From: Blastobasis lacticolella
Lineage: Eukaryota; Arthropoda; Insecta; Lepidoptera; Blastobasidae
Assembly (NCBI GenBank): GCA_905147135.1
Contig: LR990051.1
Location: 377,001 to 441,000, forward strand
Direction of reading: 5' to 3'
Length of the DNA: 64,000 nucleotides
A program made the translations under genes and the position numbers. The notes beneath the pieces are model-generated. The model did no database searches. It was not told the origin of the DNA and saw nothing but the letters and a program-made list of their open reading frames with translations. Positions 1 to 11,293 of the stretch are shown piece after piece. Position 1 is the stretch's first letter, and each line of letters starts with the position of its first letter.

Positions 1-1459
1 AGTGGATAGGAAATAGTATCAGTACAATTTCTAAAAAAAACTGCCGGGATTCCATCTGGACCAGCACCCTGTCTATCATTAATGTTTTTTATAGCTTTCA
101 CTATTGCTTTTGGGCTAGTATCAAACGACCACAGGCAATTGGACGTCAAAGCCTTGTATGAAAAATTCTCATCAACTGTAGAAGAGTCATCAACATAGAC
201 AGAAGAAAAATTTTCCGCAAAAGCATTACAAATCGATTCTTTAGATTTTAACTGGATATCATTAAGGTACATTTGCGCAGGCCTTTATTGTTGCGTTTAT
301 TACGAATAAAGGACCAAAACGCCTTAACATTACCCTTCTCCAGTGAAGACTCAATCGATGAGATATACTTAGTGTAACATACCCTTATCTGTGTATGGCA
401 TCTATGTCTGGCCTCCTTAAACTCAAACTCATCCATTTTATTGCCGAATTTTTTAAAACGACGGCGATACTTTTCTTTTTCTTTTAAAAGTTTGATTAAA
501 TTTGTATCATACCAAACAGGATATTTACGAGAGCAAGGAGAAACGGGAACATGTCGTAATATAATAGAATTAATGAGTTCGTAAAATGTATTAACCATTT
601 CATCAGCAGTAGAACACGACTCTAGAATACCCCAATCGAATTGAGCAATTTCTTCATTAATTTTGTCGTAGTTTCCTTTATGAAAATTTAAAGCTTTTGC
701 CCTAGATTTAGATAAATACTTGTCCTTCAACAGATCAAGCGACACAATTAGCGGCGGATGAAATTCGTCAACTTTAGACAATGGCATATCAGCGCGCTCA
801 GTTCGTATATTTGGGATGTTACTAAGTACGAGGTCAAGAATACGATCACCCTTATTAACCACGTAATTGTATTGCTGCAATCCATGAAGAGCCGAGAAGT
901 CGGACATTCTCTGAGATATGCCAACCCCAGAACCATCGAAGAGCGGTTGTCCGGTGTTGAGTGCACTGTTTGTGTTATTGCTGTTATTAGACATCCAGTT
1001 TATACTGGGTAAATTGAAATCTCCAAAGAGAATAATCTCATTCATCGTACATAATTTGTCACTGAGACTTGTTAGATAACTGTCCAAACGGCCCAGAGAC
1101 ACCGGTGGAGGAAGGTAAACCACGCCAATGCCCACACATTTGTCTCTTAAAGAGACAGACAACCAAAGCTCCTCATCGGATTTACTTTCCACGTCAATAA
1201 GGCGTGCAGAGCTTAATTTGGAAGAAACTGCAACTAGGACCCCTCCACCATCCTGCTTAGAACTGCCAGTACTGTTACGATCTCTTCTGTATATTCGATA
1301 GTTATTGTTTAAAATTTCTGAGTCCAAAACACTGTTATTAAGCCAAGTTTCTGTAAAAACAATTATATCATAATGACAATTTAGGCTTGCCAAATGTAGA
1401 TCAATCAATTTGCCTCGAATGCTTCTAACATTCTGGTAATATACACTAAGAAAAGCCAT
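1..1459 (-). pseudogene. retrotransposon ORF2 (AP endonuclease and start of reverse transcriptase), frameshifted
   Basis: The ORF starts at ATG 1459 and encodes an APE-type endonuclease. Visible signatures are YYQNVRSIRGK near the N-terminus, TETWL, GDFN and the late FHPP motif. The frame closes at 248. Beyond a frameshift near 275, another frame continues to position 1 and contains GAGPDGIP, the conserved lead-in to the reverse transcriptase, so the gene extends beyond the window. The start lies 67 bp downstream of the ORF1 stop, the same order and close spacing as in the intact copy. Confidence 0.85.
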
Positions 1460-1526
1460 TACAACATATTAAAAGTACAAGAATACAAGCAAAATTCAAG
1501 ACTACACTTAGGATAATAACAATAAC

Positions 1527-2553
1527 CTAAATGTCCTTAAGAGAATCCTTGTTCAGGGATGAGAGAGTTTCTTCATTCTTCACCCAGATGGCTGGCATGC
1601 TATCATCTTTTCTTAAGTATATGCGGCCATTTCGTACCCAAACGTACTTAAATTTGTTATCCTTCTTGAATAGTCGGGCCTCAGCATGAAGTTTCCGATT
1701 GCTCGGAGATAGATGCTCCCCCAGATAAATGTCCTGCTTCTCATCGCTCAAACCGAGTAAACTTGAATTGAGCTTGGCCTTGAGGGTTCTCTTTATTATA
1801 CTTTAGGCATGCTGCAAGAAGTTCGTCCCGCTTCCTGGGAGAGCGTAATTTGATAATTACAGTTCTAGGTCTTGCTGAATCGCGTCCAGATTTACCTACT
1901 CTGTTGCAAGCAAGAATGTCCAAGTCTTCCATGGGACAGGCCACCACGCTACAGAGTTGAAGGACGGTAGGAACCAGGTTCTCCTTAGAATGTTCGGGCA
2001 CGCATTGAAGTTCAACGTTACACTCCCTAGCCTGCTGCTCAAAATGGCATACTTTGAAATTAAGTTCGGAAATATTCTCCTGCAACTTCCTGTTTTGTGC
2101 CCGAAGTTCAGCTGCCTCGGATCGAAGAGAGGATACTTCTTTATTTAAAGTGTCGAACTCGGCGCTCATATACTCCACAGACTTTTGCAATTCAGGCAAA
2201 ATGTCAAGATCCTTACGAATTGACTGAAGCTCGGATTTTAGGTGCTTAACAAGCGACGTCTCGATAACCGATTCTATCTTATCCGCGATGGACGATTCAA
2301 GCAAGCTCAGTCGTTTTTCCAGTGATAAACCAGGATCCACTAAGTCGCCCTCCTTTACTGGAGTATTATCACTCCTTTTTGTTGGTGCCTTACAAACCGA
2401 ACATTTCCAGACAGCTTTGGCCTTCTGCGCCATTTTGGAGAAGTTCTCTTTTGTATAAGCAACACAGTTATAATGGTAGCTTCCATTACATGAAGAGCAG
2501 TTTAACTGATCCGTGGCGCTCACGGCTTGGCCACATTTCTTGCACAAACTCAT
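1527..2553 (-). pseudogene. retrotransposon ORF1 (PHD-like finger, coiled coil, FP-like C-terminus), frameshifted
   Basis: Translation from 2553 gives a Cys4-His-Cys3 zinc finger in the first 55 residues, then a charged coiled-coil stretch, then a C-terminal part resembling the baculovirus FP-protein domain (Pfam Baculo_FP, recalled from memory). The first frame stops at 1741. The remaining C-terminus, with the core KYVWVRNGRIYLRK, continues in another frame at 1751-1527. Aligning it by eye with the intact ORF1 at 18010-19017 shows that one single-base indel near 1780 restores colinearity. In this element class ORF1 is the RNA-binding, gag-like protein. The copy cannot make the full protein. 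Confidence 0.8.
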
Positions 2554-3008
2554 TGTTAATAAAGAGGCAAAGATAAGCTAGTCAGCAAAAAAGCAGGTTA
2601 AATAAATTCAGTCAATGAGCACCCTCTCAGAGACAACATGCAACTAGGCACAAATAGCAGTAAGCGAACGTTAGCTAATCTATGACACGCCGGCCCGTTC
2701 ACCTGCGTGACTGACTCATTCATTCGTTCGCTGCCCGTGCGCCGCGTAGTAAGCCGTCCGCTTACGCATTAAGAGCGAGACTTGCCTGGATACAGTCGCT
2801 GGCCGGTAACACGCGTACGTCGTGTGATCACAACAATAGAATTTTGTTTATGTAAATTTTCACTAATCAGTCACTGATTCACTTCAAAGTTGTCGATATA
2901 TCGAGCAAGTACACCAAACACTATATTATACTATAAATTTTAAGCGGTGGGGAAATGTTTTAACAATTTTAATAACTGTATTTAATCGGTAGCTACAACA
3001 AAGCAATG

Positions 3009-3470
3009 TTACACGTTCGAAGCGCCGTCAAAGAGTGCTCGATTGGCATACATATCCTGTATAACACTAATGTACGCTTCGGGCACAGACTTTGACCTCA
3101 GAGCCCACCAGATTATCTCCCGAGGGACACTGTCGAAAGCCCTCTGCAGGTCGAGAATTGCATAATGCAGGGGTTGATTTTTACTGCAGTGAGACTCCTG
3201 GAGGACTCTGAGGGCAAATATTAGATCCATGGTGCTGCAGCCCGGCCTGAAGCCGTATTGTCATTCCGACAAGGAGCATTCCTGGCGAAGTCTCTGGTCC
3301 ATAATACGTTTGAGTAGTCTCATTGTGTGGCTCATTAGTTTAATACCTCGATAGTTGCCGCGCTCCTGCACACTGCCCTTTCCTTTATATGTAGATTGGT
3401 TGGCGTAATAATATTTACGCGCCATGCGTCAGGTATAAGCCCCGTGGCTACGAAGTACGAAATACTTAGA
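3009..3470 (-). pseudogene. RTE-type reverse transcriptase fragment
   Basis: On the minus strand this reads as reverse transcriptase: YRGIKLMSHTMRLLKRIMD, then QYGFRPGCSTMDLIFALR, then AILDLQRAFDSVPREI, in which the aspartate of AILDLQRAFD is the first catalytic Asp motif. One in-frame stop interrupts it before QYGFRPG. The FADD/YADD box and C-terminus are missing, so this is a fragment. The motif style is that of the RTE/BovB clade, unlike the CR1-type copies elsewhere in the window. Confidence 0.8.
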
Positions 3471-3474
3471 TCAT

Positions 3475-3605
3475 CATCATCACCATCACAGCCCGTAACA
3501 ATCCACTGCAGGACTTAGGGCCTCTCCCACGAAAGGGGAGATTATTGCCATAATCTCCACGCTTGGCAGGCGGGTTGGAGATCGCAGTGTTTAAATATAA
3601 CAATG
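3475..3605 (-). repeat. LINE-type 3' tail (catcatcat end)
   Basis: This sequence recurs at 10850-10960, 20330-20440, 46250-46520 and 56853-57120. It holds the core CCACTGCAGGACTTAGGGCC and ends in a (GAT)n-like run on its own 3' side. Such tails are typical of retrotransposed 3' ends. Confidence 0.65.
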
Positions 3606-5466
3606 GAATCATACATAGTTGCAAAAGTAACTATTTCAATCATTGAAATCAGAGAATTGTTGGCAACAGCGTTACGTAACTAGCATACTGGCGATCAACT
3701 TCTAGTTGATCAAAAACAGCCTATAGCAAAATACTGTTATGTAAGCTGTAAACATTAACCATAAAAGTAAATATAATGGCAAACATAGTAATAACATTAA
3801 TATTTTTATGATTTTGTTTCCAATTGGTAGGTACCCACCTACTTCGATAACATAAGGTGGTGATGGTAACGGAAAAACTAATTCTTTTTCAATACGTTTA
3901 TTTAACGGAAATATACCTACTACAAAGAAATGTGATTATTCCGCGGGAGAGATGCTCTGCCATCAGAGTTTCCTTACGTAGATAATCTATAGTGCGCTTT
4001 ATGGACAGAAACTGAGACTACAAAATACATTACAAGGCCGCTGTAATGAAACTGAAGTGCACTTTAACAGCTGCTCATTGCAACAAGGAATACCAATACT
4101 GATCAAATTCACCCAGGAATGGTATTAACAGGATCGATTCTCAACAACACAACGTTAAACTCATTGAGTTTTCTATCCATCTAGCAGCAAGCATGTGAAT
4201 GGTTGTACCTTCTATGACAATACAGGTTGCAAACGATGGCAATTCGTAATATGTTGAGATTCATCCAGGCTACATTTAAGTTATTGCATTCATGTGAAGT
4301 CAACGCTAGTGGTGTGTATACAACACTTTTACTCTAGCCTCAAGAATATATGGTACAAGAGTATGGTTCTCTGCCCAGTAACTTGGGACGCCCGACCCTG
4401 CATTGCTTGGGCATTGACACCACCAACTCCTTAATTATAAAATCTTGACATCCTTACCGCAGATCATCTCTTGTTTGGCAAATTATATTTATGTTTCAGC
4501 TAATAAAGTTTCATGTTTAAATATGTTGTGCCCATAATTCCTAACCCTTTACTTAAACACTCAATACCAATTTTAAGAATAAGTTCCGGGTTTCCTGCCG
4601 CGTACCTTTGTTGACGAGTAGCCCGATATTTCGACACAGTTGCATACATTATGATCACGGGACTACTGGAGAGCTGCGAGCGCCGGACGATGTTGGTTAG
4701 CGATAAAAACCCTACCCTTAAAATGTGTAATAGTAACCGCGATAGTTTAAAACATTACTCAATACCAAGCAGTTAAAACAGTAAGAAACAACATTTCTGT
4801 GCACATTGTGAACAGATGTTGTTGTTGTTGATGATGTGTTGGCAACAGAGGTACGTAATTAGCTTACAGATCTCCTGCTCCAAAAAATTACAAAACATGT
4901 TTTCCGAACGTGTTCGCATAACATTGCAGTCTCCTGCGACTGCGACTACACCAACAAACAATCTTCTACGCCACTTTTTTTTCTTCATGGATACCGCGCG
5001 GTTTTTTTTAATTATTATCAATAGCCTTGCATTTGACCAGAACCCGGCTGTGTTAGTGTTACTAAGCGCTATGTTACGAGTATTATGATGTGGTTCAAGT
5101 CCAGCAGTGGACTGATATGGGCTGTTGAAGATGATAATGCTATAGATATTACCTATGCTTATTAAAATATTTTCTGAAGTTTTTGATTGCAAGATTACCT
5201 AGTCTGATAGTAACATTTTTGGGGTTCCATGTCAGGGTAAAGAAGGAACCATATAACTAAGCCTCTGCTGTATGTCTGTCACCGGCCTGTATCTTTGAAC
5301 AGCCAGGTACCTGAAATTTTGAGAGAATATTTATTTCTATGACCGTTATAAATCATCTTTATCGGTCGGCGTCTCAGATGTTATTATTTATAATTTATTT
5401 ATCCTAATAATGCAAGCACGAAACTGTATATGTTTTTACTAATACTAAAGCTGGTTAAAGGTGAAT
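3606..5466. other. 1.9 kb without a supported gene
   Basis: The stretch is AT-rich with only short chance ORFs. The 60 bases near 4575-4630 recur near 32120-32160 and mark a dispersed repeat. The opposed ORFs at 4773-5192 look like shadows in low-complexity GTT/T-rich DNA. Nothing else is recognised. Confidence 0.5.
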
Positions 5467-5606
5467 TGTGTAATTATAACATGACCTGATTGTTACCGTG
5501 TTACTTAAAATATTTAAAACATCGTGGTTTCATTAAGTGAATACTCCACTTTACAACCCAACAAGAAGAGTTAGGGGATATCTATACATAACATCAAATC
5601 CCTAAA
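5467..5606 (+). repeat. 5' LTR of a Gypsy-type element
   Basis: About 140 bp beginning TGTGTAATTATAACAT and ending near CCCTAAAT is repeated at 8859-9010 with about 85-90% identity by eye. Similarity stops abruptly on the left at both copies. It is followed immediately by a tRNA primer-binding site, as expected for the left LTR of a + strand element. It is short for an LTR, so the true left end could be different. Confidence 0.65.
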
Positions 5607-5607
5607 T

Positions 5608-5625
5608 TGGTGACCCCGACGTGAT
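5608..5625 (+). promoter_or_regulatory. tRNA primer-binding site of the Gypsy-type element
   Basis: TGGTGACCCCGACGTGAT directly follows the 5' LTR. It starts with TGG, the complement of the tRNA CCA end, and has the form common in Gypsy elements. The priming tRNA was not identified. Confidence 0.65.
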
Positions 5626-6671
5626 AACGCAATAACGCATAGTGCTTGCCAGCCGGCAGCGAAACTTCGAGTCTTAGGTGATTCAGCAAGGTACATCGTG
5701 GCGTTTACATCCACTCCCCACTTCTGGTAGTACTTGGCGAGCTGCAAATTAACCGCCCCAGGACCCTGCCTAACGAAGTCGAGTTTACGCCAGCGACGAC
5801 CACCCGCTATTCCAGTGCAGTGCACTCAGTGCAAGTGCAAAAGCCAATCAGTGCCAGTGTTACAAGTTGTTCAAAAGAAGTGCAGTTTTAAATTTCAAAA
5901 CTCGTCAAAAATTGCGCAACTTTGAGTCAGCGCGTGAACCGACTGGCGATAAGGGTCGTGGAATGCATCTGCCTGCGCTCGGCCCGCTTACCACTTAGCG
6001 CCACATGTTAGCAAAAAAAAACACGATACATTCTGATCTATTTTTAAACTAGGAAGTGTTCGTTGATTCGTTCGTTAACTTTTACACTTTGCATCGTATT
6101 TACATTGTAGTTATACGCACTTTGATTTTTGTCGTTTAAATTAGAGGTTTACATTTTTGCTAAAATATCTATTATTATTAAATTTTTATTAAGTAGGTTA
6201 CTATATTTTATGTTGTGTATGCTAACAGCAGTTTTTACAGCACCTTTTATTTTGTATCTTGTAAGCAATAAGCAATTTATTTGAACTGTTATTATTTTCA
6301 TAAGGTCCTCCCTTGTTCTTTGTGTAATATTTTATAATTGTTCAAAATGGTGGAGGAACTAAAAAATACAACTAGCAGAATTACAACAACAGCTTAATCA
6401 ATTACAAACAGCTGCTTCAAAGTCCGAAACCCACCAAATAAATGCAGTAACTGCTAAATTACCTGGATTCTGGATTGATAAACCAAAATCCTGGTTTGCA
6501 ATCGCGGAAGCACAATTTAAAATAGCAGGCATAACCCAGGATGCTACCAAATATGGCTACGTCCTTTCTATGTTGGACACCCTGGTAGTCGACGAGGTAG
6601 ACGATATAATATCCGACCCACCTGAAACCGACCAATATGACCATTTAAAAACAGAGCTCATACGTCGGCTC

Positions 6672-7608
6672 TAGGGCTTGCAAGTCGAATATTCAAACTA
6701 TTCGAATATTCGCCTCATTTCAATATTCGAATAGTAATTTAGGTAAAATTAAAATATTTTTAAATAATCGTACTCGTACTCGTGTCTTAATTTTGTGGTA
6801 TTTAATCAAACGAATCTCGTGAACGCACCCACCGAATGCTCGGTGACTCGTGCCTGAGTATTCAGCATTGCGGAACGCATTCTGTCTGATATAATGTTTT
6901 AGTTTACATATAATTTGGTTTCAATTAGTATCACTTATCTCATGATATATTATTTTTTCCTTTCTCTTGTTATGACAAAAATCGTTTAGCATCCTAATCT
7001 CGTAAAATACCTAATCTTAGGATCTCACGATCTAATGCTACCTCACTCTCACGAGGGCCTTGCAAGGCGACCTTGCGTGAGGTGACACGAGGCGAGCCCT
7101 CTTCACTCTCGCGAGGAATGTAATTTGTATTTTGCTGTGTTCGGGACTATATGGGAGGGAATTGCGAGGCACGGAGACCAATTACACTCTCGCCTTGCAA
7201 GAGTTAAGGGGATTCGATTTCAGTAGTAAATTAATTTTTTGTTAGTGTTTAGTAATTTAATTATGGTTTATACTATTAATAAATGTATTAGAAGGTGCGG
7301 CAGCTCGCTTTCTATAGTTTAATGATATAAAATAATGTAGTTAAATCGAAAAAACGATATTCGCCGCCTGCCAGCGTTCTTTTGTGATTTTTATTTTTCA
7401 TTGCTTTGTTTTATATCATTAACATGTAGAAATTCATTTCACGCTCATTTGGATACATTGACTAAAGGTCAATTGCACAAACTTACATTAAAAACGTAGT
7501 TAATACCTTGATTCCAGATTTCACAATATTTCGAATAATATTCGAATATCATCTGCAAAAATATTCCAATAATCGAATGCTAAAGTTTTTTAATATTTGC
7601 AAGCCCTA
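6672..7608. mobile_element. hAT-like non-autonomous transposon inserted in gag
   Basis: The 937-bp insert begins TAGGGCTTGCAA and ends TTGCAAGCCCTA, a perfect 12-bp terminal inverted repeat. It is flanked by an 8-bp direct duplication, GTCGGCTC (6664-6671 and 7609-7616), and gag coding sequence runs on without loss outside it. An 8-bp duplication and TAGGG-type ends are hallmarks of the hAT superfamily. ATTCGAATATT-type palindromes lie inside both ends. No transposase ORF is visible, so it would need one in trans. Internal sequence near 7240-7560 resembles parts of the TIR elements at 21554-22070, 25160-25409 and 62207-62925. Confidence 0.85.
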
Positions 7609-8459
7609 GTCGGCTCTCAACTTCCAAGGAGCAGAAAGTGCGACTGCTCCTTAAGAGCAACTCGGTGGGAGGAAACCTTCGGTCTTCCTTCGACACCTGG
7701 CAGGTTCAAACCTCGGGGATAAGGCATTGCGAGAATTGTGTATGCGACGGTTACCCGTTGAAATCCATAGGATCCTCATCTCCTCATCCTCTCCATCATC
7801 GACCTTAAGTCCGATAAAGTGGCCGAGATAGCAGGTGCCATAGCAGATTCACCTTCTGCACCGCCATCTGCCGGTATCAATTCAGCCGCTGCTTGTACCA
7901 CCATTAGCACCACCGACCGTGACGAATTACGAAGAGCTTTTAACCAAAGTCGACGCGCTCTACAAGAACTATACAAGATTTAAATCACGATCTAACTTTA
8001 AAAGTAGGTCTGGATCGCCATTCAAGGCGAAACAGCTCTGCTGGTACCACAAACAGTTTGGTACCAATGCCACTCGCTGCACGACCCCTTGTTCCTATGA
8101 GCAGGAAAACTTAAAAAGCAGTCAGTAGTAGCGGAATCTGTTTGCTTATCCGATGGCCGGGTCACGACATCGATTTTAATTTATACTGGCTCGGACATCT
8201 GCTGTTTCTCTCGGCGTTCTCTAAATGGTTGTTATGCTGCTACCGACTTTGACGTTCGCGCCGCTAACGGCAGCGCTTTAAAAACATACGGCAACTTGGC
8301 CCTGCGATTAGACTTAGGTCTCAGAAGAGAATTTTTGTGAAACTTCGCTATTGCTGATGTAGCCACTCCAATTATCGGTTCCGATTTTCTTGTTTACAAT
8401 GGCTTACTCCCGGATTGCCGCAACCAGCGTCTTATTGATAGTTAAACACAATTATAACG

Positions 8460-8576
8460 TGTTATAGAGGTGGGCAACGCATTGCCGATACTCTTGGTGT
8501 TGCTAATGTCTATAGGCAGTGGTGACCACTTTCCATCAGGTGGCCCGCTTACCTGTTTGCCTACTGTATGACTTTA
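8460..8576 (+). repeat. SINE-like unit C, fragment
   Basis: It matches the 3' part of the unit at 38500-38858, with the core CCACTTTCCATCAGGTGGCC and an A-rich end. It interrupts the Gypsy protease-to-RT linker, so it arrived after the Gypsy element. Confidence 0.7.
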
Positions 8577-8858
8577 AAATATAAATTATCAGCGCTAGGT
8601 TTAGTTTCCAACGCTAACCACATTATCATCAAAACTATGGCCGTTAATGACGCCTACTCGCAGTTCTCCGGAGTATTAAAGGAATTCCTCAGTGTCACGA
8701 GACCTCCAGGCTTCCCAATGGTCTCGAAGCACCATTGATGATGGCCTGCCTGTCTCTAGCCGCCCACGCAGGCTCTCACCTCATAAACTACTCGCAGCTA
8801 AGAAATTCAGGCGACAGTCTGCATTTGGCACTCGAGCTGCCACCACTGTGTTTATAAC

Positions 8859-9010
8859 TGTGTAATTATAACATAACTTGATTGTTACCGTGTTGCTTAT
8901 AATCATAACACAAGTTATTTCTAACATCGTGGTTTCAATAAGTGAATACTCCACTTTACAACCCAACAAGAAGAGATAGGGGATCTCTACTCATAACATC
9001 AAATCCCTAA
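8859..9010 (+). repeat. 3' LTR of the Gypsy-type element
   Basis: It is homologous to 5467-5606, with a small insertion of about 10 bp near 8905. It follows the truncated pol region directly. No clear target-site duplication is visible outside the two LTRs. Confidence 0.6.
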
Positions 9011-9268
9011 TCCCTAAACTATTGATTCCGTTTAACTTCATAAAGAACATTAATTAAAGATAATAAATATACATTGCAAAGGCGAGCTTTTCCCACAATA
9101 GGATTGCTTTCAGCTAAGCTTACCTTGGATAGTCCGAAAGAAGCTTTAACGAGCGGTGGAAGCAATATCGAGTACTGTGTAATTGAAATAAATTTTAAGT
9201 TAACCTAACTTCTATACAATATTAAATATTGTTTACCACAAAAATATCGATATATATCCATATAAATA

Positions 9269-9861
9269 CAGGGTGTCCCAAAACTCGACGTCAACCCGGA
9301 ATCGGGTGAAAAGGCAAGTCATGCTGGTTGGCAGAAAAATATTATTAAAAATCTAAGTTGCATGATTTCAAAATTATAGGCATTTAAAAAAAACGCAATA
9401 GTAACAAAAATTTGTTAAAACTGGGTTTTAAAGGAAAAACAATTTTTTGTCAACGATAGCAGCTACAATTTACCAAGTATCATACCATTCTTGAATCCTT
9501 ACTAAAGGCGCCAACTTTTAACATAACTTGCCAAACTCGCGTAGTACTTTTTTTTTTTCAATACAGTCAGAAAAACTAGGCGATTTTTTATTTTGAAATT
9601 TTTTCTGAGAGATAAGTCCTATTTTTATGCAAGCTTAAGCAGCTGGTTTCAAAATTTTGATTACAGTTTAGAGAAGCATTATTCAGGGTTACACAGCAAA
9701 AAAAAATGGGAAAAAGTAAAGATTTGTGGCAACAGGACTGAAAAGTCTGTCGCAGGGTGTGCAATATTGCGTTTTTTTTAAATGCCTATATTTTTGAAAT
9801 CATGCAACTTAGATTTTTTAAATATTTTTCTGCCAACCAGCATGACTTGCCTTTTCACCCG
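9269..9861. mobile_element. fold-back MITE with about 97-bp inverted arms
   Basis: The arms are at 9303-9399 and 9763-9861; for example GGCAAGTCATGCTGGTTGGC on the left is exactly inverted on the right. Outside the left arm lies CAGGGTGTCCCA, but the matching outer right end is missing, cut where the next repeat begins at about 9871. The interior has only poly-A/T-rich sequence and chance ORFs. Confidence 0.75.
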
Positions 9862-9870
9862 CCAATGCGC

Positions 9871-10960
9871 GCCGGTGCAAAGTCACATCGTGCGCATACA
9901 TGTGAGACGGCCAAATCAAAAACAAGCAAATGCAGTGCATTAAATTAGATTAAACATACCATCTAATCATGGCCGGTTAATAATTTAACAATAAACACTA
10001 AAATATTTACTGGAAACGCTAAAAACATAAGTTTTACAAGTAATACATAATGTGTGTTATACTTTACAGAGCAAAGATATTCTACCCTTTTTTTATTACT
10101 GTTTATCGGAATTAGTGCATGAGTTTACTACGCAACTCGGCATTCTTAGTTTGTAAAGCAACGACCATTCGCACACGTGGCCAAAATGTCACTGAGTCGA
10201 AGTTGTGCTCCATTGCAATTTTAGCTCCAATGAAGTGGTGGTTTTCCCTTTGGTCAATGAACCGGTCCATACGCTAGTATATAGAAGTCTTTGCCTAGCG
10301 CCCTCCTTAATGGAATTAGGATTCTTGTCAAATATGTCAACATTTGACTTAGTAGACATTGACACCAAAGTTAGACAGTATAAACCGACTAATTTTGAAT
10401 GTTGTACACTAACGAAGGCTTATTAACGTTAAAGACTACTCGATAGCGTCGAGTTATATTTCCTCTATGTAGTTTATTACTGCCAGTAAAATAAATTAGT
10501 ATGATATTTTTCCGTAATCTGTCAAAGTAACCTGAAGTCGTGGTACCCCTTTACTTGTATGTCCGGAATGGACAAGCTGTTGGAACTATGTATTATATAT
10601 AATAACATCTGCATGCCTGTATACTTACACAGTTACACAATAAAGACAATTCTAATTTTAATTTTAAACATAATTACATAGAGACACTAACAGTGTCATT
10701 TAGCCGTGTGGTGTCCGGCAGAGTAGAATAGCACCAACCCCTTACACTCGTGGGTGTCGTACAAGGCGACTAATGTTTTCGAGGCAAAAGATCTCGAGTC
10801 TCCGTAGGCTGGAAAATGGGCAGCAGCGTTTTCCATGTTATATTGATAACACTGCTATCTCCAACCCGCCTGCCGAGCGTGGATATTATGGCAATAACCT
10901 CCCTCTTTGGTGGGAGAGGCCCTAAGTCCTGCAGTGGACTGTTATGGGCTGTGATGATTA
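9871..10960 (+). repeat. unidentified 1.1-kb composite repeat, copy A (uninterrupted)
   Basis: It is the same as copy B (14649-14725 plus 19480-20440) at roughly 90-95% identity by eye. It consists of a leader, a central 270 bp that is largely open in both directions, an AT-rich stretch and a LINE-like 3' tail ending in TGATGATT. Copy A carries about 45 bp near 9990-10035 that copy B lacks, and lacks one base near 10205 that copy B has. The central block does not resemble a protein family I recognise. It may be a non-autonomous retroelement using a LINE tail. Confidence 0.65.
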
Positions 10961-11044
10961 GTATGTTAAGTAAATATAATATAATGAATAAAATAAAGCT
11001 CTGTTGAATACTATGGAAGTGCTTCTTTAAACATCTCTAGAATA

Positions 11045-11225
11045 AGCATGACGCCCGAGCATTCTGAATGCCCTTCGGTAGTAGTTGCCGGGTGCGCCTT
11101 GACCACGATCCATGATTTGGCAGATCATGTCATTACCAGGGGAACCTGACCAGATTTGATCATGGTTACACAATCAGACGCTTAAATGTGCGTGCAGGTT
11201 TCATCACGATGTTTTACCACACCGT
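11045..11225 (-). repeat. SINE family B, partial
   Basis: It contains the family B body on the minus strand: the GATTTGGCAGATCA block, then the ATCACGATGTTTT block. The head is missing. It lies just upstream of the host exon at 11294. Confidence 0.6.
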
Positions 11226-11293
11226 ATCATTCAACGGGCAATTATTATTTTGTTTCAAATACTTCAGTAACTAGGTTTTTATTTTTCTTACAG

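Larger units (their letters stand above)
1..2940 (-). mobile_element. CR1/Jockey-group non-LTR retrotransposon, decayed and cut by the window edge
   Basis: The parts lie in order on the minus strand: a 5' UTR from about 2940 to 2554, ORF1 from 2553 to about 1527, ORF2 from 1459 down, and the start of the reverse transcriptase running off the window at position 1. It has the same architecture as the intact element at 14726-19479, but the proteins are clearly diverged, so it belongs to a different subfamily. At least two frameshifts break it: one in ORF1 near 1780 and one in ORF2 near 275. The exact 5' boundary was not fixed; 2940 is approximate. Confidence 0.85.
6347..8830 (+). pseudogene. Gypsy-type gag, protease and RT-linker remnant
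   Basis: A gag-like frame contains LPGFWIDKPKSWFAIAEAQF and later TDQYDHLKTELIRRL, the conserved capsid signature of Gypsy gag. It resumes after a transposon insertion with STSKEQKVRLLL. A zinc-knuckle-like CWYHKQFG...C...C sits near 8040. A degenerate aspartic protease follows at about 8150-8440, with IIGSDFL and GLLPDCRNQRLID. After another insertion, FSGVLKEFL and PRRLSPHKLLAAKK (the pre-RT linker) remain at about 8670-8810. Reverse transcriptase, RNase H and integrase are missing. Early stops and frameshifts mean no product is likely. The putative start ATG at 6347 is out of frame with the conserved gag part. Confidence 0.8.

Noticed and set aside
4773..5192. Opposed ORFs of 139 and 90 codons
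   Set aside because: Low-complexity sequence, no domain, no splice or start context.
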